DNA of 64,000 nt from Notamacropus eugenii (lineage: Eukaryota; Chordata; Mammalia; Diprotodontia; Macropodidae): positions 64,557,651-64,621,650 of the forward strand of contig NC_092879.1 in assembly GCF_028372415.1 (NCBI RefSeq), read 5' to 3'. The notes below the pieces were generated by a model that searched no databases, was not told the origin of the DNA, and saw only the letters and a program-made list of their open reading frames with translations. Of this stretch, positions 11,151 through 22,267 are shown one piece after another (position 1 is the first letter of the stretch; the number at the start of each line of letters is the position of its first letter). A program made the position numbers and the translations under genes.

Positions 11151-11394
11151 AATCATCACAGAATTGAATGGTCTTTAAGGTTGAGTCATTCCCTGGCAGA
11201 GAATGAAGTCCTTGCCCCTTGTGCTAGGTCAGACCCTAGCCCAGTGCAGCCAAGCAAGACATGTTTTGTCTCTGTTTCTTCAGTTAAAGAGTGAAGGGGT
11301 AGAATTTGAGACAAGAACTGATCGAGGAGCAAAAAGAGCAGCCTCAAGTTTGACCCTTGCATCAGACTATCAATGAGCATTTTGAATGCCAAGA

Positions 11395-11600
11395 CTAACT
11401 GGGACAAGCATTCAGCTGGGCACCGAGAGATACAAATAAAATAAATCCAGCAATTCCCTCCTCTCAAGGTAACATTTTAAAAGATGAGACAGTAAGGTTG
11501 TATAGAAATTTATCTAAAATAAATATGAAAGGAAGAAATACCAAGTGGTTTAATCCAAGTTCATTGAAGAGGGAGAACAGTGATAGATGAAAAGAGCAGG
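11395..11600 (-). repeat. L2 LINE 3' end
   Basis: 'agctgggcaccgagagatac', then 'caattccctcctctcaaggt' and 'aacattttaaaagatgagac'. The weaker extension 'agcaggaaaggctccacag' corresponds to the reversed 'aggaagcctttcct' region. Confidence 0.65.
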
Positions 11601-12960
11601 AAAGGCTCCACAGAGAAAGAGGGGAATGATTCCGGGATGCCAAAGATGGTTTGAGATGAAGGGAAGAAGAGGGAGCTCATCTCAGATGGCCTCAGTCTTC
11701 TCAGCAAAGGGGTGGAGACTTTAGCTAATAAAGAGGGAGAGATGTGAGAAGCTTAAAAAAAATAAAAACATGTCTAGAAAAACTTTGATAGGGAATGAGC
11801 TAGGGAATAATTTAGGGAGAAATAAAAGCATTGCCTTGCTGTGGTGAGAGCCACAATTAGACTATATGGATTTGAAATTAGACTATGTAAATTTCCAACG
11901 TACCCAGTTAACACAGTTATGGAACTTCCTCCAGCTCCATTCAAACCTGCTTCTTCAAGGCCTGCTGTAGCTCCTAGTTCCTCTCTCTAGAGCACGTGAG
12001 TATGAGAAGAAGAGGCAGATAGAGGAGAGTAATACAGCACTGAGGTTTGGAAGAATATGAGGAGCAACAGGAAAAGGGGACAAACGATGTAAGAGAGGAG
12101 GACAGGATAGAGTTGAATTGGCTAAATTTAGGGTCAAAATTAGAAAGGGAAGGAAATGAAGTCAGAACAGGGATAATGGCCTGAGAAACCACTGAGGGCT
12201 AGAGAGATCAGAGGTCTCCGTGTAGGTAAAGAATGTATTAGGAAAGGTGAGGGAATGTAGAAGCTCACAATCACATAGAGGAATGTCAGGTCTTTTCATT
12301 ATGGAAGTAGAACCTTTTATGGAGAGTGGTAAAATAGTGGTTATGACCATCTCTCTGTGTGGCTGAGGGAGAGTGAAGAAATCAGACCTAGGATTTAAGG
12401 AGCCTGAGTATCGGGTAGGTTAAGGACTCTATAGGGGCATCATCATGAAAAGTGAAGTTCTCTAGTATAAGGCCAAGAATTAGGAGAAAGAGGGAGATGG
12501 CAAGCCATCCCTGAGAAAGGAGGGCAAGTGACTCGGCCAGTACAGAGCAGCCAGCATCATTTGGAATAAGTGCAAAATGTTCATATTACAAACTTTAAAG
12601 GGGAGGCCACTGAGGGACTGTGATAGGGAGAGTCTCCAAGTATTGAAAGGCAGTGAGAAGAAGACTATTCCAACTCATCACCTCCACAGGATGTGGGTGT
12701 AGTTTAGGGTTATGATGAGTGAAAGTTCAGACAATAGTGTAGAGGAGGGCTAGAGAAGTAATGCTATCAGTGGGCCTCTGGTGGTCTGTGTGAGGGAAAA
12801 TATAGACGGAAGGATGAAGAGAGAAAGAAGGCCAGGATGAAGACAAGTTCACTATGGAAGATGAATCTCTGTGGTCACAATGGAAGGGGTTGGCAGGGCT
12901 AGAGTAACATATGGATGGGATAGGGTAAAGGAAGAGAGGGATGAGTTGGAGGAGGGGCAT
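11601..12960. other. Purine-biased block of unknown origin
   Basis: About 1.36 kb rich in GAGG, GAAG and AGGGA words on the + strand. No ORF or recognised repeat apart from the 51-bp unit at 11943-11993. Strand bias like this is seen when a pyrimidine-rich LINE body lies in reverse, and a reverse L2 end adjoins on the left, but I could not match the interior to L2. Confidence 0.4.
11943..11993 (+). repeat. 51-bp direct repeat, copy 2
   Basis: Partner of 10885-10935, 1,058 bp downstream and in the same orientation. Confidence 0.85.
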
Positions 12961-13640
12961 TAATCGTTCTCTTATGTGGCCTCTGGCTGATGCTCCTCTA
13001 TCTGTCTAACTAACCCTGACGTCCTAATGAAGTTAAAAATAACTCAAGCACAGAAACAGTCTCATTAATGACACTGACTAAATACAAATTAATGGGATGC
13101 AAAATAACTTTGTCATTCCAGGTAAATAGAAAAAGCATAACAAATCTTTGTTTTCCTTTTCCTTTATTATGTTCGATTGTACATAAACACTACCTGAATG
13201 ATTTGGGTGTTACATAATCATAGACCGTTGCTTGTCAGTCTTGAGAACACTTAAACATTTTCCAACATGCAGTGCCAGTGATAGATTTCAAGCACTAAGC
13301 CCAAATAAGGGGAACAATTCTGATCACAAAGTTCAAACCTGCAGCTGTGGACCTCTGACAGCCTCCAATGACCAGAAGGGTCAAGGCCTTCCTCCTTACA
13401 AAAGCTGCCTCCAACCAGCCTTTCAGCTTCCCTGCAAATTCATCTCCTTTTTAAACTCCATAGTCCAATGAAAAGAAATGTTCCCATTCATTGATCTCAT
13501 GCCACCCATTCCTGCTTTCATTCCCCTGACCCAGAGAGTCTATGTGGTATGTTGGCTATTTCAAATTCTTAAAGCCAGTCAAGACCTAACCAGGCCACCC
13601 TGTCTCCAACAAATATGATATGAACAGTAGACTGAAGGAG
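12961..13640. other. Unassigned, partly AT-rich single-copy sequence
   Basis: No repeats were seen. 13060-13160 holds 'ctcattaatgacactgac' and 'caaattaatgggatgc', which are ATTA cores as found in homeodomain sites. No coding support. Confidence 0.4.
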
Positions 13641-13765
13641 AAAGTCACATCATTATGACATACGTGTTATACACACATATCTCTATATACAGTACATACG
13701 GAATGTGTGTATCTTTCTATGTATTCCCATATCTTTATCTATACATCTATTTCTCCAAATCCATA
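13641..13765. repeat. Degenerate TA/CA-rich low-complexity sequence
   Basis: 'tatacacacatatctctata'-type words with TATC and TATG variants. Confidence 0.6.
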
Positions 13766-13904
13766 TTGAATTTAAACTTAGTACCAACTCTATTAGAATA
13801 TCACCATTTTACATCTCTCCCCACCCTCCTGTTCACAATAAGTAGAACATAAACAGGTCCAATTTCTGCCAGTTGAATTTTTTTTTAAACTATCCCTCAT
13901 GGTC

Positions 13905-14105
13905 AGACTCAGGGGCCACCTCCTCCATGAAAACATGCTGCTTGATCTCCCCAAGTAGAAGTGATCTCTCTCTGCTCCCTATCCTCATAGCCCTACACCT
14001 TCTAGCCACACTTGGTGCACAGGCTAAGTCATGTGCACAAACATTGATAGTACAAAGGAAGAAGGATAAGTGCACACAGGAGGTGCTTAATATATATTAA
14101 CTAAA
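13905..14105 (+). repeat. L2 LINE 3' end
   Basis: 'ggggccacctcctccatgaa', 'aagtgatctctctctgctcc' and 'ggaggtgcttaatatatatt' match L2 C-terminal and 3' sequence. Confidence 0.7.
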
Positions 14106-14660
14106 TATGACTGTCTAAAGGCATAAATGAAGAACAGAGGGCCCTGAAAAGGAACCAGTAATGTGTCCTGGCCTAATTTCTATGGGGAGCATTTTACATC
14201 ATACTTTTCTTCATGCAAAGGACCTTTGGAAAATGACCAAACCAGTGACTTGTTACATTTGATTTGCTGGAAAGCGCATTGTCTTTCTCTGTTCCTGCGC
14301 AGAGAGCTTTCCTCTCGAATCACCACCATGAACTACGGCTGCTGTCCTGTCACATTTCATCACCGAGCACCACACAAAGCGCCTGCCACAAGCAGCCCAT
14401 CAGGGGCTACTTGGGAACAATCCCCTGAGCCATGCAATAATTCTATCTTTCTCACTCCAAAACACGTCTGGCGTACAAAAGAATCATATTTCATATTTAC
14501 AATTTGGATATTCATGTCCTCCATGGAGCGATTCCTTCATCATTTCAAAACAAGGGGTGCCACGGGAACTGTCAGAGAAGATGCTGTGAATGGCTGGGCT
14601 GACATTGTGTGATGTGTGGCCCCCTATGACTCGTCAGTGGATTGAATCAACCATTATATT
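14106..14660. other. Repeat-free, CpG-retaining block (possible conserved non-coding element)
   Basis: About 550 bp without any repeat. It keeps CpG dinucleotides ('ttcctgcgcagagag', 'cacaaagcgcctgcc', 'actacggctgctg') in a region that is otherwise poor in CpG. A 149-codon open frame at 14163-14612 has no recognisable domain and probably arises by chance. Confidence 0.4.
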
Positions 14661-14816
14661 ACCTACCATGGGAAAGGAGATGACTGGGACATATTGTCCA
14701 CAGGTGATTTTCTTCTGAGGCAAAGATTAAAAAAATCTTTTAAAGTACAAACATTGTATATTCAGGTGACATTGACTACTCCATCCTGATTTGCACCAGA
14801 TTGAAAAAGTTTATGC

Positions 14817-14818
<2 letters not shown>

Positions 14819-14859
<41 letters not shown>

Positions 14860-14880
14860 ATATATATATGTATATGTATA
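14819..14880. repeat. (TA)n microsatellite
   Basis: A TA run to about 14856, then degenerate TATG/TACA units. Confidence 0.98.
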
Positions 14881-15084
14881 GGAAGCTCTTGAGAGAGAAA
14901 TTATGAATGGCATCCCATTTGGAATAGGGATATGATATTGTGCCACCTCCACAGCCCGATTGCCAAATGAACAACAGATCTGCTAAAGGGCAAATATGCT
15001 CTGGGGGTCTCTGGACTGGATTTTCCTGCTGACCACAGGTACTCATAGTTTTCTATAAAACTTTCAAAACACTTTCAGAAGTCT

Positions 15085-15620
15085 TTTATTCTACTCATGG
15101 ACAATTCTAATTGTGAAGACATTTTTCCTTACATAGAACCAAAACCTACCTCCCGTCAACTCTTTCCCATTGCTTCCAGTTTTGCTGTCTCGGGTCAAGC
15201 AGAAGAATTCAAATCCTTCTTCAAGTATTGGGAAACTCCTACATGACATCCCAGTGGCAGACACTTAATACCTAGGTGACCTTGGGAAAATCATTTAATC
15301 ATTGTGTACCTCAGTTTATCCACCTGGTAAGTAAGGGGGTTGTACCTGATGGGCTCTAAGTTCCTTCCAGTCCTAAATATATAATATTGTGATAAATCCA
15401 GCCTCACTAAAACTTCCGTTCTCTCATCTCTGAATCTTATACATCATGGCCTCCACCCTTTTCCCCATTCTTACTGCCCTCCTTGGAATACTTTAGTTTA
15501 TTCATTTCCTTCCTAAAGTCTGATGCCCAGAAGCAAACAGAAATGATCTTATGGCATACTTTGATATCTTTCAGGAACAGTAATTTCATCAGGGAGGGTA
15601 CTGCTTCCACCAGTACAGAT
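15085..15620 (-). repeat. CR1/L3 LINE fragment, split by a SINE
   Basis: In reverse, it matches the CR1-superfamily 3' region: 'acatttttccttacatagaa', 'ctcccgtcaactctttccca' and 'tccttcttcaagtattggga', resuming after the SINE with 'ttcctaaagtctgatgccca'. It is interrupted at about 15255-15395. Confidence 0.75.
15255..15395 (+). repeat. CORE-SINE (THER1) inserted in CR1
   Basis: 'ggtgaccttgggaaaatcat' (CORE) and the tail 'gatgggctctaagttccttc'. Confidence 0.8.
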
Positions 15621-15649
15621 CCTATTGACTATCCATAACTCTCAAACAA

Positions 15650-15775
15650 AGTCCTAAAGGGTTGTGGAGCTTCAACAGGTCATGGGATTGCCCAAGGTCA
15701 TAGCTAATAAGTGTCAGAGGAAGGATATGAACCCATATCTTCCTAATTCAATGGCTTGTACTCAGTTAGGTCCCA
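15650..15775 (-). repeat. CORE-SINE (MIR), partial
   Basis: 'gattgcccaaggtcatagct', 'aataagtgtcagaggaagga' and 'tgaacccatatcttcctaat' in reverse orientation. Confidence 0.8.
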
Positions 15776-16000
15776 ATTAATACCAATAATGAATCCTTGA
15801 ATGAATTACTTGAATTCACACTGTATATTTCCAATGGCCCAGAAACAATGAACATGTTTTACATAATTATAACTTTGAACAATGTGAATTCAAATATATG
15901 CAACCACTTCTCTGCACTAGCTGTAACCTAGACAATCAAATGTGTTGATTTGAATTGAAAAATTCTGGAAAAAACATATATTGGAAAACATTAAAATGCT

Positions 16001-16217
16001 ATGTCCAACTCTTTGTGACTCTATTTAGGGTCTTCTTGGAAGAGATACCAGAGTGGTTTGCCATTTCCTTCTCCAGTTCATTTTACAGATGAGGAAAATG
16101 AGGCAAATAGGGTGAAATGACTTGCCCAGGGTCACACAGTTAGTGTATGAGGCCACATTTGAACTCAGGGAGATGAGTCTTCCTGACCCCAGGCCCAGCA
16201 GCGCCACCTAGCTGCCC
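16001..16217 (-). repeat. MAR1-type CORE-SINE
   Basis: The reversed RTE-like tail ('tggtttgccatttccttctc') is followed by CORE ('gacttgcccagggtcacaca') and head ('gcgccacctagctgccc'). Nearly complete. Confidence 0.95.
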
Positions 16218-16367
16218 TACTAGAACGCTAAATCGACTTAAAGGGACTGTGACCTCCAAATGAATGAATCTCCTACTGGTTTTCAGGACAATTTCCCCCT
16301 GACCATTTAAACAATGTTGGGAAATGAACAGATAAACCCACATGTGTTCAATTTAGAGCTCATTAAT

Positions 16368-16475
16368 CACGGTACTATTGGAAGGGACTCCAGAGGTCAC
16401 TGAGTCTAACCTGAACAACAAGTAGCACCCCAGGCTCTGCCTTTCTTCTCAGTCGCTTATCCCCAAATCTTCAGT
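16368..16475 (-). repeat. CR1/L3 LINE 3' terminal fragment
   Basis: 'ttggaagggactccagaggt', then 'cactgagtctaacctgaaca', the reversed CR1/L3 3' end. Confidence 0.6.
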
Positions 16476-17639
16476 TTCTCTCTCAGGACTTCATAATCCC
16501 TATAGAATGTGTCCTAGGTTCCTTCCAGGAGCATAATTTGTTCCCATATGAATCACCAGAAGTGGATCTTAGGTATTAGAAGTGACAATTGTGTTTAGAA
16601 CCTACATTCTTGGCACTAGAAGAATCACATGACTGTATCCATTGACCTCAATGGGTCACTGGAACCTTCCCTTCTCTAGTCATATACTTACTGAGTCTGA
16701 GTTCTCCTAGTCCTCCTGTATTATTGAATATTCTCACCGCTAATTGCCATTGCAAAGTGCTTATTTACTGGTCCTGATCAATGCCCTGGAGACTTTCCTG
16801 TAAGGATTTCTTTTCAAAAATCAAGGGTGTTTCCCATGTTTGTGGACACAAACTGATGCTATTAGCTGAGGGGGCTCAGTACTTGTTCCCTCCTGGGCAT
16901 CTAACAAAAAGGACACATCTATGCACTCCTTTCCTTTCCCCAGAGGGCAATGAAGGACCAACAACTGTAGCTTTGTTTCCCTCTTTGATGTCAACCACAG
17001 CCCTGCTTCTTCCCCAAATTCTCTTTCACAGTTCTTCCATTTCTTGAAAGCTAACAAGTTGCACAATGCTTTTCCTTTTCCTTTTTTCTATCCTTGTGTC
17101 TGGGGGTTCAGAGCCACTAGTCTGTGAAATCTTCTCTGAAATAAGCCCAACAGGGCTTAGGAGAGGCATTGATGTGGAAGCCAATCACAGTTCCTTTGCA
17201 GAAATGGATGTGTGGTTTTGTTTTTAGGTTTGTAGCTGAAATTCATATTTTCAATGTAGCAATGATGTTATTTTCAAAAGTTTTGCATATTTTATCAAGC
17301 AAGAACCTCCACAGATGTCTTACTCTGGTCCCTCATCATGGCAAAGATTATGCCAGCACAGAGCAAGCTCTGGAAAGGCTTTGAGGATGAGCTCCGAAGT
17401 TAACAGTTATTGAGAAGGTCAATGAAACTCACTGCCAGCTCAGGAAGGTTAGGTGGGCTTTGTTTGTTTGGGAGCAAGATCTCCAAGGTCTCATCAGGTT
17501 CGAGATCGTACAAATTCATGTAATGGCTGACTAGAACAGAAGGAGGTTGGAATGCACTTCTAGAAAAAGGAATATCCTTGCCAAGGAAATCATGCTTCTT
17601 TTGAGCTATTGAACGAGAAGTTGTCCTCAAAGTCAGAGT
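16476..17639. other. Unassigned single-copy sequence
   Basis: 1.16 kb with no recognised repeat or exon. Short ORFs show no motif. Confidence 0.4.
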
Positions 17640-17785
17640 TTTGTAGATTTAGAGACAGAAGAGACCTCAGGTCATGTAGTCCAATCCCTTCATCTTCCAG
17701 ATTAGGAACCTGAGGCCCAAGAAGGGCACACAGGAGGAGAGCTAAGATTCGAATTCACGTCCTGTCCTCTTTCTCCAAATCTAGC
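17640..17785 (-). repeat. CORE-SINE (THER1)
   Basis: 'gatttagagacagaagagac', 'cttccagattaggaacctga' and the reversed head 'cctgtcctctttctccaaat'. Confidence 0.8.
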
Positions 17786-17904
17786 AAATTTTCCAGTAAA
17801 TGCTCACTTTTTCTAGTCCTCATTTAAATATCATTGTCTGGTATTTCTCTATGTTGATGTTGCATATCCAAGTGTATATGTGTATTTTTAAGGATTTAGG
17901 CAAC

Positions 17905-18160
17905 TAATAATGATAACACTTACAGTATAATTTATGTATCGCTTTGAGGTTTGCAAAGATCTTTACAAAGATTATCTCATTTGATCCTCACATCCCTGTG
18001 AGGTAACCCTGTGATAAATGGCAATGCTATCCCCATTTACAGTTTAGGAAACTGAGGCTAAAAGAGGACTCACACTGAGAGTGTCTGAAGCAAAATTCAA
18101 ACTTGGGTCTTCCTAACTCGAAGTCCAATGTTTCAGTCGCTTTGCCATCTAGCTGTCTCA
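17905..18160 (-). repeat. MIR CORE-SINE, near full length
   Basis: The reversed tail ('cgctttgaggtttgcaaaga', 'ttatctcatttgatcctcac') is followed by CORE ('agtttaggaaactgaggcta') and head ('ttgccatctagctgtct'). Confidence 0.92.
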
Positions 18161-18439
18161 TAGCAACAACATATTGGTTAAAGGTTAAAAAAAAATCCCA
18201 AGTAGAGAGGACTTGATAATTAAGGATCCAAATCCATCTCCCTTCCCTCCTTTTTTTGTTTGAGAAAGAAAAGAAGAAGACAGTCACAACTAGCCAAAGA
18301 AAGACCACCGCCAGAAAGCAGAGCACAAATGTTTCTTGCTTCTTAATACCTAACACAACAAAACTCAGACTTATCAAAGTGATCAATTAGGAGGCACTGT
18401 TATGATTAAGAGAGACAATGTCTGAACTGGGGAGACTTC

Positions 18440-18510
18440 TCATCCTACAAATGAGGAAGCTAAAGCCTATTGAGGTAAAGGTGACCTAGCCTAATGGCAC
18501 ACTGTTAATC
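18440..18510 (-). repeat. CORE-SINE fragment
   Basis: 'tacaaatgaggaagctaaag', then 'gtgacctagcctaatggcac', degraded reversed CORE. Confidence 0.5.
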
Positions 18511-18519
18511 AACAACTCC

Positions 18520-18715
18520 ATGGAATGGTAGATAGGGCATAAGACTTGGAAGCAAGAAGATATGAGTTCAAATCCTACCTCAGACACTTAACAGCTGTGA
18601 GCAAGTCACTTAAAAAACACTTTGTGTCTCAGTTTGTCCACCTTTTAAATGCAAGGGTTATACTCAATAATTTCTTAAGTTCATTCCAGTCCCAGATCGA
18701 TAAGCTAAAATGATG
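18520..18715 (+). repeat. CORE-SINE (THER1)
   Basis: 'gatatgagttcaaatcctac' (B box), 'cagacacttaacagctgtga' and the tail 'ttcttaagttcattccagtc'. Confidence 0.85.
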
Positions 18716-19674
18716 AATGGTAAAGCTGAGCCTTGAAATGACATCTTCTGACACCGTGTCAAGGGTTCTTACCACTGCACCATTTCCTTCTCCTCTGGCA
18801 GTTTTTCTACTTAATACTTTCAAGTATATATTTAAAAGATTGCTTCTTAGGAATATAGCAGGAATGTTCAATGTATATCTCTCAATAAAAAGCGATTTGT
18901 GCACAGCGGGGGGCAGGGCCACACCCTTCAGAAAAGGGAGCTAAAAGTCACTAGGTTTTCATAATGCCTGCAGGCTTTTTTCTTGGAACACTCAAGGACC
19001 TTCTGCAAGGGCTGATATAGTCTGAGGCATGATGACTTGGTATAGAGAGTGACTTGGAACAGAGAAGCTGGATGGGAGCTGCAGGGCACCAAGCCTACTT
19101 CTGATTCCAGATATTCACCAGGCAAACTTCTGATCTGAGTTTTGTTTCCCAAGTAAAACTTCTCTGCTCAAAAGACCTTTATCTTTCAGACATGGCTTTT
19201 GGATGTGAGTCAGTCTCCAGTGATTTTTGCAAACTAGTTTTTCCCAGGGGTTGATCAACCTAGGATAAACTGACAATTGAGATTCCAGACACAGAGCAGG
19301 GTAACAAAACCTCAGGACACAAACCTCAAATATATAGCCTCATATAACCACATAAGAAAGCTTTTCAAAAACAGACCTATTTCACCAAATACTGGTCCCT
19401 CGAATCATCATGGGGAATTTCCTTGATACACACGGAAGCCTCACATTTCTCCAGCCCACAAGCAAGAAGAGGAACCTATGGCAGAATTACCTTGAGTTAA
19501 CTCCAATAAGCCAAATGAGTAAGGAGAGTGGAAGGAATGCAGATGAAGATATGAAAAATATGACCCTAATGATTCAAGAGAAATTGACTAAACTCTGAAT
19601 AGCCTAGGCTGGGCCTATGCTTGGGAAGCTCAAATCCCTAAATGTGAATAATCAGAGGACCACTTCACATTAAC
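18716..19674. other. Unassigned single-copy sequence
   Basis: No clear repeat or gene. A weak reversed CORE trace ('atagatgaggaaactgaagc') lies just to the right, at about 19675-19740. Confidence 0.4.
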
Positions 19675-19814
19675 ACTTAAAGAGAATCTTAGTGCAGTGC
19701 CCTCATATTATAGATGAGGAAACTGAAGCTCCAAGTAGGCACTTTTTTTCAAGCCATTTTCCGATGGAGAGGCACAAACTTTGCTTCCAGTTCTCTGCTT
19801 TTATACAAAGTATT

Positions 19815-20226
19815 ATTATGCAATTTGGAATTATGGTAAGGAAATGGTGAATATACCCATACCCTATGACCCAGAGATATTGTTGCTAGACCTATACCCC
19901 AAAGAGTAAAACACAGAAAAAGCCCTGTATATGCCAGGATATTTATAACGGTACTTTTGTGTTTCTATTTTTAAAAAAAATTGGAGATGCCCATCAGTTG
20001 GAGAATGGCTAAGCAATCAGGGGTACATGGATGTAATGGATTATTGTACCCTAAGAAACAACAGACATGAAGAACTCAGAGAAGCATAGGAAGACATGTT
20101 GAAGCGATATAAAGTGGAGCCAGCAATACCAGGAAAACAATATATACAATGACTTCAATAATAATAGAAAAACAAAACAAAAAAAGAAACAGAACCCTGT
20201 ATAACTATAACGACCAAAAATTATGA
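19815..20226 (+). repeat. L1 LINE copy A, ORF2 C-terminus (part 1)
   Basis: DNA for the ORF2 end: 'ccctatgacccagagatatt', 'ggagatgcccatcagttgga' and 'gaatggctaagcaatcaggg'. It parallels the better copy at 63.33-63.65 kb. It breaks off where copy B begins, and its 3'UTR resumes at about 20836. Confidence 0.8.
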
Positions 20227-20835
20227 AAAGAGTTTAAAATGTCCAGATTTTTTGATTCAGAGGTCCCACTGCTAGGCCTATACTCCAAGGAGACCAAAGT
20301 TAGAAAGGTCCTATAAGTACCAAAATAGTCACAGCAGTATTTTCTGTGGCAGCAAAGAAACAGAAATAAAGTATATGCCCACTGATAGAGGAGTTGCTAA
20401 ACAAGTTCTGGGTTGTAATGCATATAATGGTATATTAGTAGGCTATAAAAAGTTATAAATGTAATGAAAAGAAGCATCAGAAGACTTCTATGAACTGATG
20501 CAAAGAAAAGTGAGAACAACCAGAAAGACAACATACACACAATGAAAATGGAAAGGACAATAACAAAACAATTGAAACGTAATCATATAAATTGATAATG
20601 TCCATGTTGAATGTGAAAAAGAAATATCAGAAGACATTTCTCTCTGCTTCTGTACAGAGAGGCAGGGAGGGGAACTACTCATGTGGAACACTACAGATAA
20701 TGTCAGACTTTTTACAAGCTGGTTAGTTTTGTTGAACTATTTTGATGTATCTTTTAAAATTCTTTGTTATAAATAGGAAAAATTGCTGATATAAAAACTA
20801 AAGATATCAATAAAATCTTATTTCTAAAAAAAGTA
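20227..20835 (+). repeat. L1 LINE copy B, inserted in copy A
   Basis: It repeats the same L1 segment ('gattcagaggtcccactgct', 'actgatagaggagttgctaa', 'ctatgaactgatgcaaagaa') and ends in 3'UTR ('gttgaactattttgatgtat') and an A-rich tail at 20822-20833. Short similar words flank it: 'gtataactataac' on the left and 'gtataataac' on the right. Confidence 0.75.
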
Positions 20836-21072
20836 TAATAACTGAGCCTACCCGCAAAGAAAAGATGACAAAAGATACCTCCTTGCTTTCTTTGTAAAGG
20901 TGGGGGACTATAGGTGGGGAATACTGCATACGTTGTCCTTAGTTCATTCATACTTCAGTTGTATTTAATGCCTTTTTCTGCCTCTCTTCTTAATTCTTTG
21001 TTACAAAGGAGAACTCTGAGGAGGGAAGGATACATTCAACAATCAAGGTGATGTAAACAGACATCAGCAAAA
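20836..21072 (+). repeat. L1 LINE copy A, 3'UTR (part 2)
   Basis: 'ggtgggggactataggtggg', 'gaatactgcatacgttgtcc' and 'ggatacattcaacaatcaag' continue copy A after the insertion of copy B. Confidence 0.75.
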
Positions 21073-22128
21073 ATGTTTTAAGTGATATGCTATTTTGAAT
21101 ATATATGGTGCCTTTCTACCTTTGAGACCCCTGGAGTAGATGCCTGGCTTTGTACTGTTTTCTCATATCCTTTCTTCTATACAATTTCTTTTTGGATTCA
21201 CCTGATTGAGAGTTATGGTTACTTCTTGGGCTTCCATCCATCCATTGGTCTTTTCTTCCCTAAGTCTTCATGGCAATGTCATGACCCTCTGGGTTGTCTG
21301 GTCTCACAAGCTCCAAATATTCCCTGACATTATACAACGTTCAAGACCTAGGAATACTTAGGTGACCTACTGCCCATAAATTGTGCTGCTTCTTCTAACA
21401 GTTTCTCACAAACTCCTGTCCCAAGACATGCATGCCCTTCAATATCAGATTTTGCCTTACTGTTGATAATGGAAACAGTGTCAAAATTCTTCCCCAGGCA
21501 AGGATTTTCCAGCTCTTGCAAAGGCATTACTCTCCACTGAGGACCCTGCTAATTACAAATTTTCCTTCACATATCCAATAGGTCAACCTTCAAACCAGAG
21601 AAGCCTTGGAATAGCTAAAAATCCAAGCAGATGAACACTTGCCTAAAGAAGAGGGAAGAGAACAGAGAGCCTCAGCTTGCCTGGACCTGTTATTACGAAA
21701 TGAGAAATGCAAAAACTTTCCATAATTCTCACTCCTCAGAGTCTTTTCTCAGTTCAATTCTAGAAACTGTTGGTTTTCTAGGGTTTTATCCCTTTTGAGG
21801 GGGAGGGAGAAAACTATCATTTTGCAAAGTTTCATTCTATTATCAGAAGGCTTCCTGGGAAGTATTAATCAATTTCCAAAGGCAGGTAGCTGAATAAATT
21901 CATCATCCCCCACTTTGTGAGGGAGGAAGAAGGATGATCCCCTGTCCCAAGGCAGTTGGGTTTCACAACCAAACTCCTAAACAAAAGCTATCTCCACATG
22001 TTATGCCAATGGCTTCTGGTTCCCATCACTCAACAGAAATTTCTCTGAAAGTGTAACAATTACCTCTTTGTTGCTAAATTTAATAGTTGTTAAATCTAAT
22101 AGTTAAGTCCCTCCCTTAATAAAGGGAC
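21073..22128. other. Unassigned single-copy sequence
   Basis: No repeat family or exon was recognised in about 1.05 kb. Confidence 0.4.
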
Positions 22129-22129
22129 C

Positions 22130-22262
22130 AATTATGGAGGTAGGGGAAGAACACTTGACTGGATATCAGAATCCTAGGTTCAGTTTCTTTACATGGGAGG
22201 CCACTTGGGCAAGTGATTTCATTTCTTCATTTGCAACAAGCAAGTCAAACTAGATAACCTTT
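22130..22262 (+). repeat. CORE-SINE (THER1)
   Basis: 'ttgactggatatcagaatcc', 'aagtgatttcatttcttcat' and the tail 'aaactagataacctttaaaa'. Confidence 0.65.
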
Positions 22263-22267
22263 AAAAT

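Noticed and set aside
10885-11993. Possible LTR pair of a retroviral element
   Set aside because: Only 51 bp repeat, the flanks are unlike, and nothing between resembles gag, pol or env.
14163-14612. 149-codon forward ORF
   Set aside because: No domain, signal or splice context was recognised. Sequence constraint, if any, looks non-coding.
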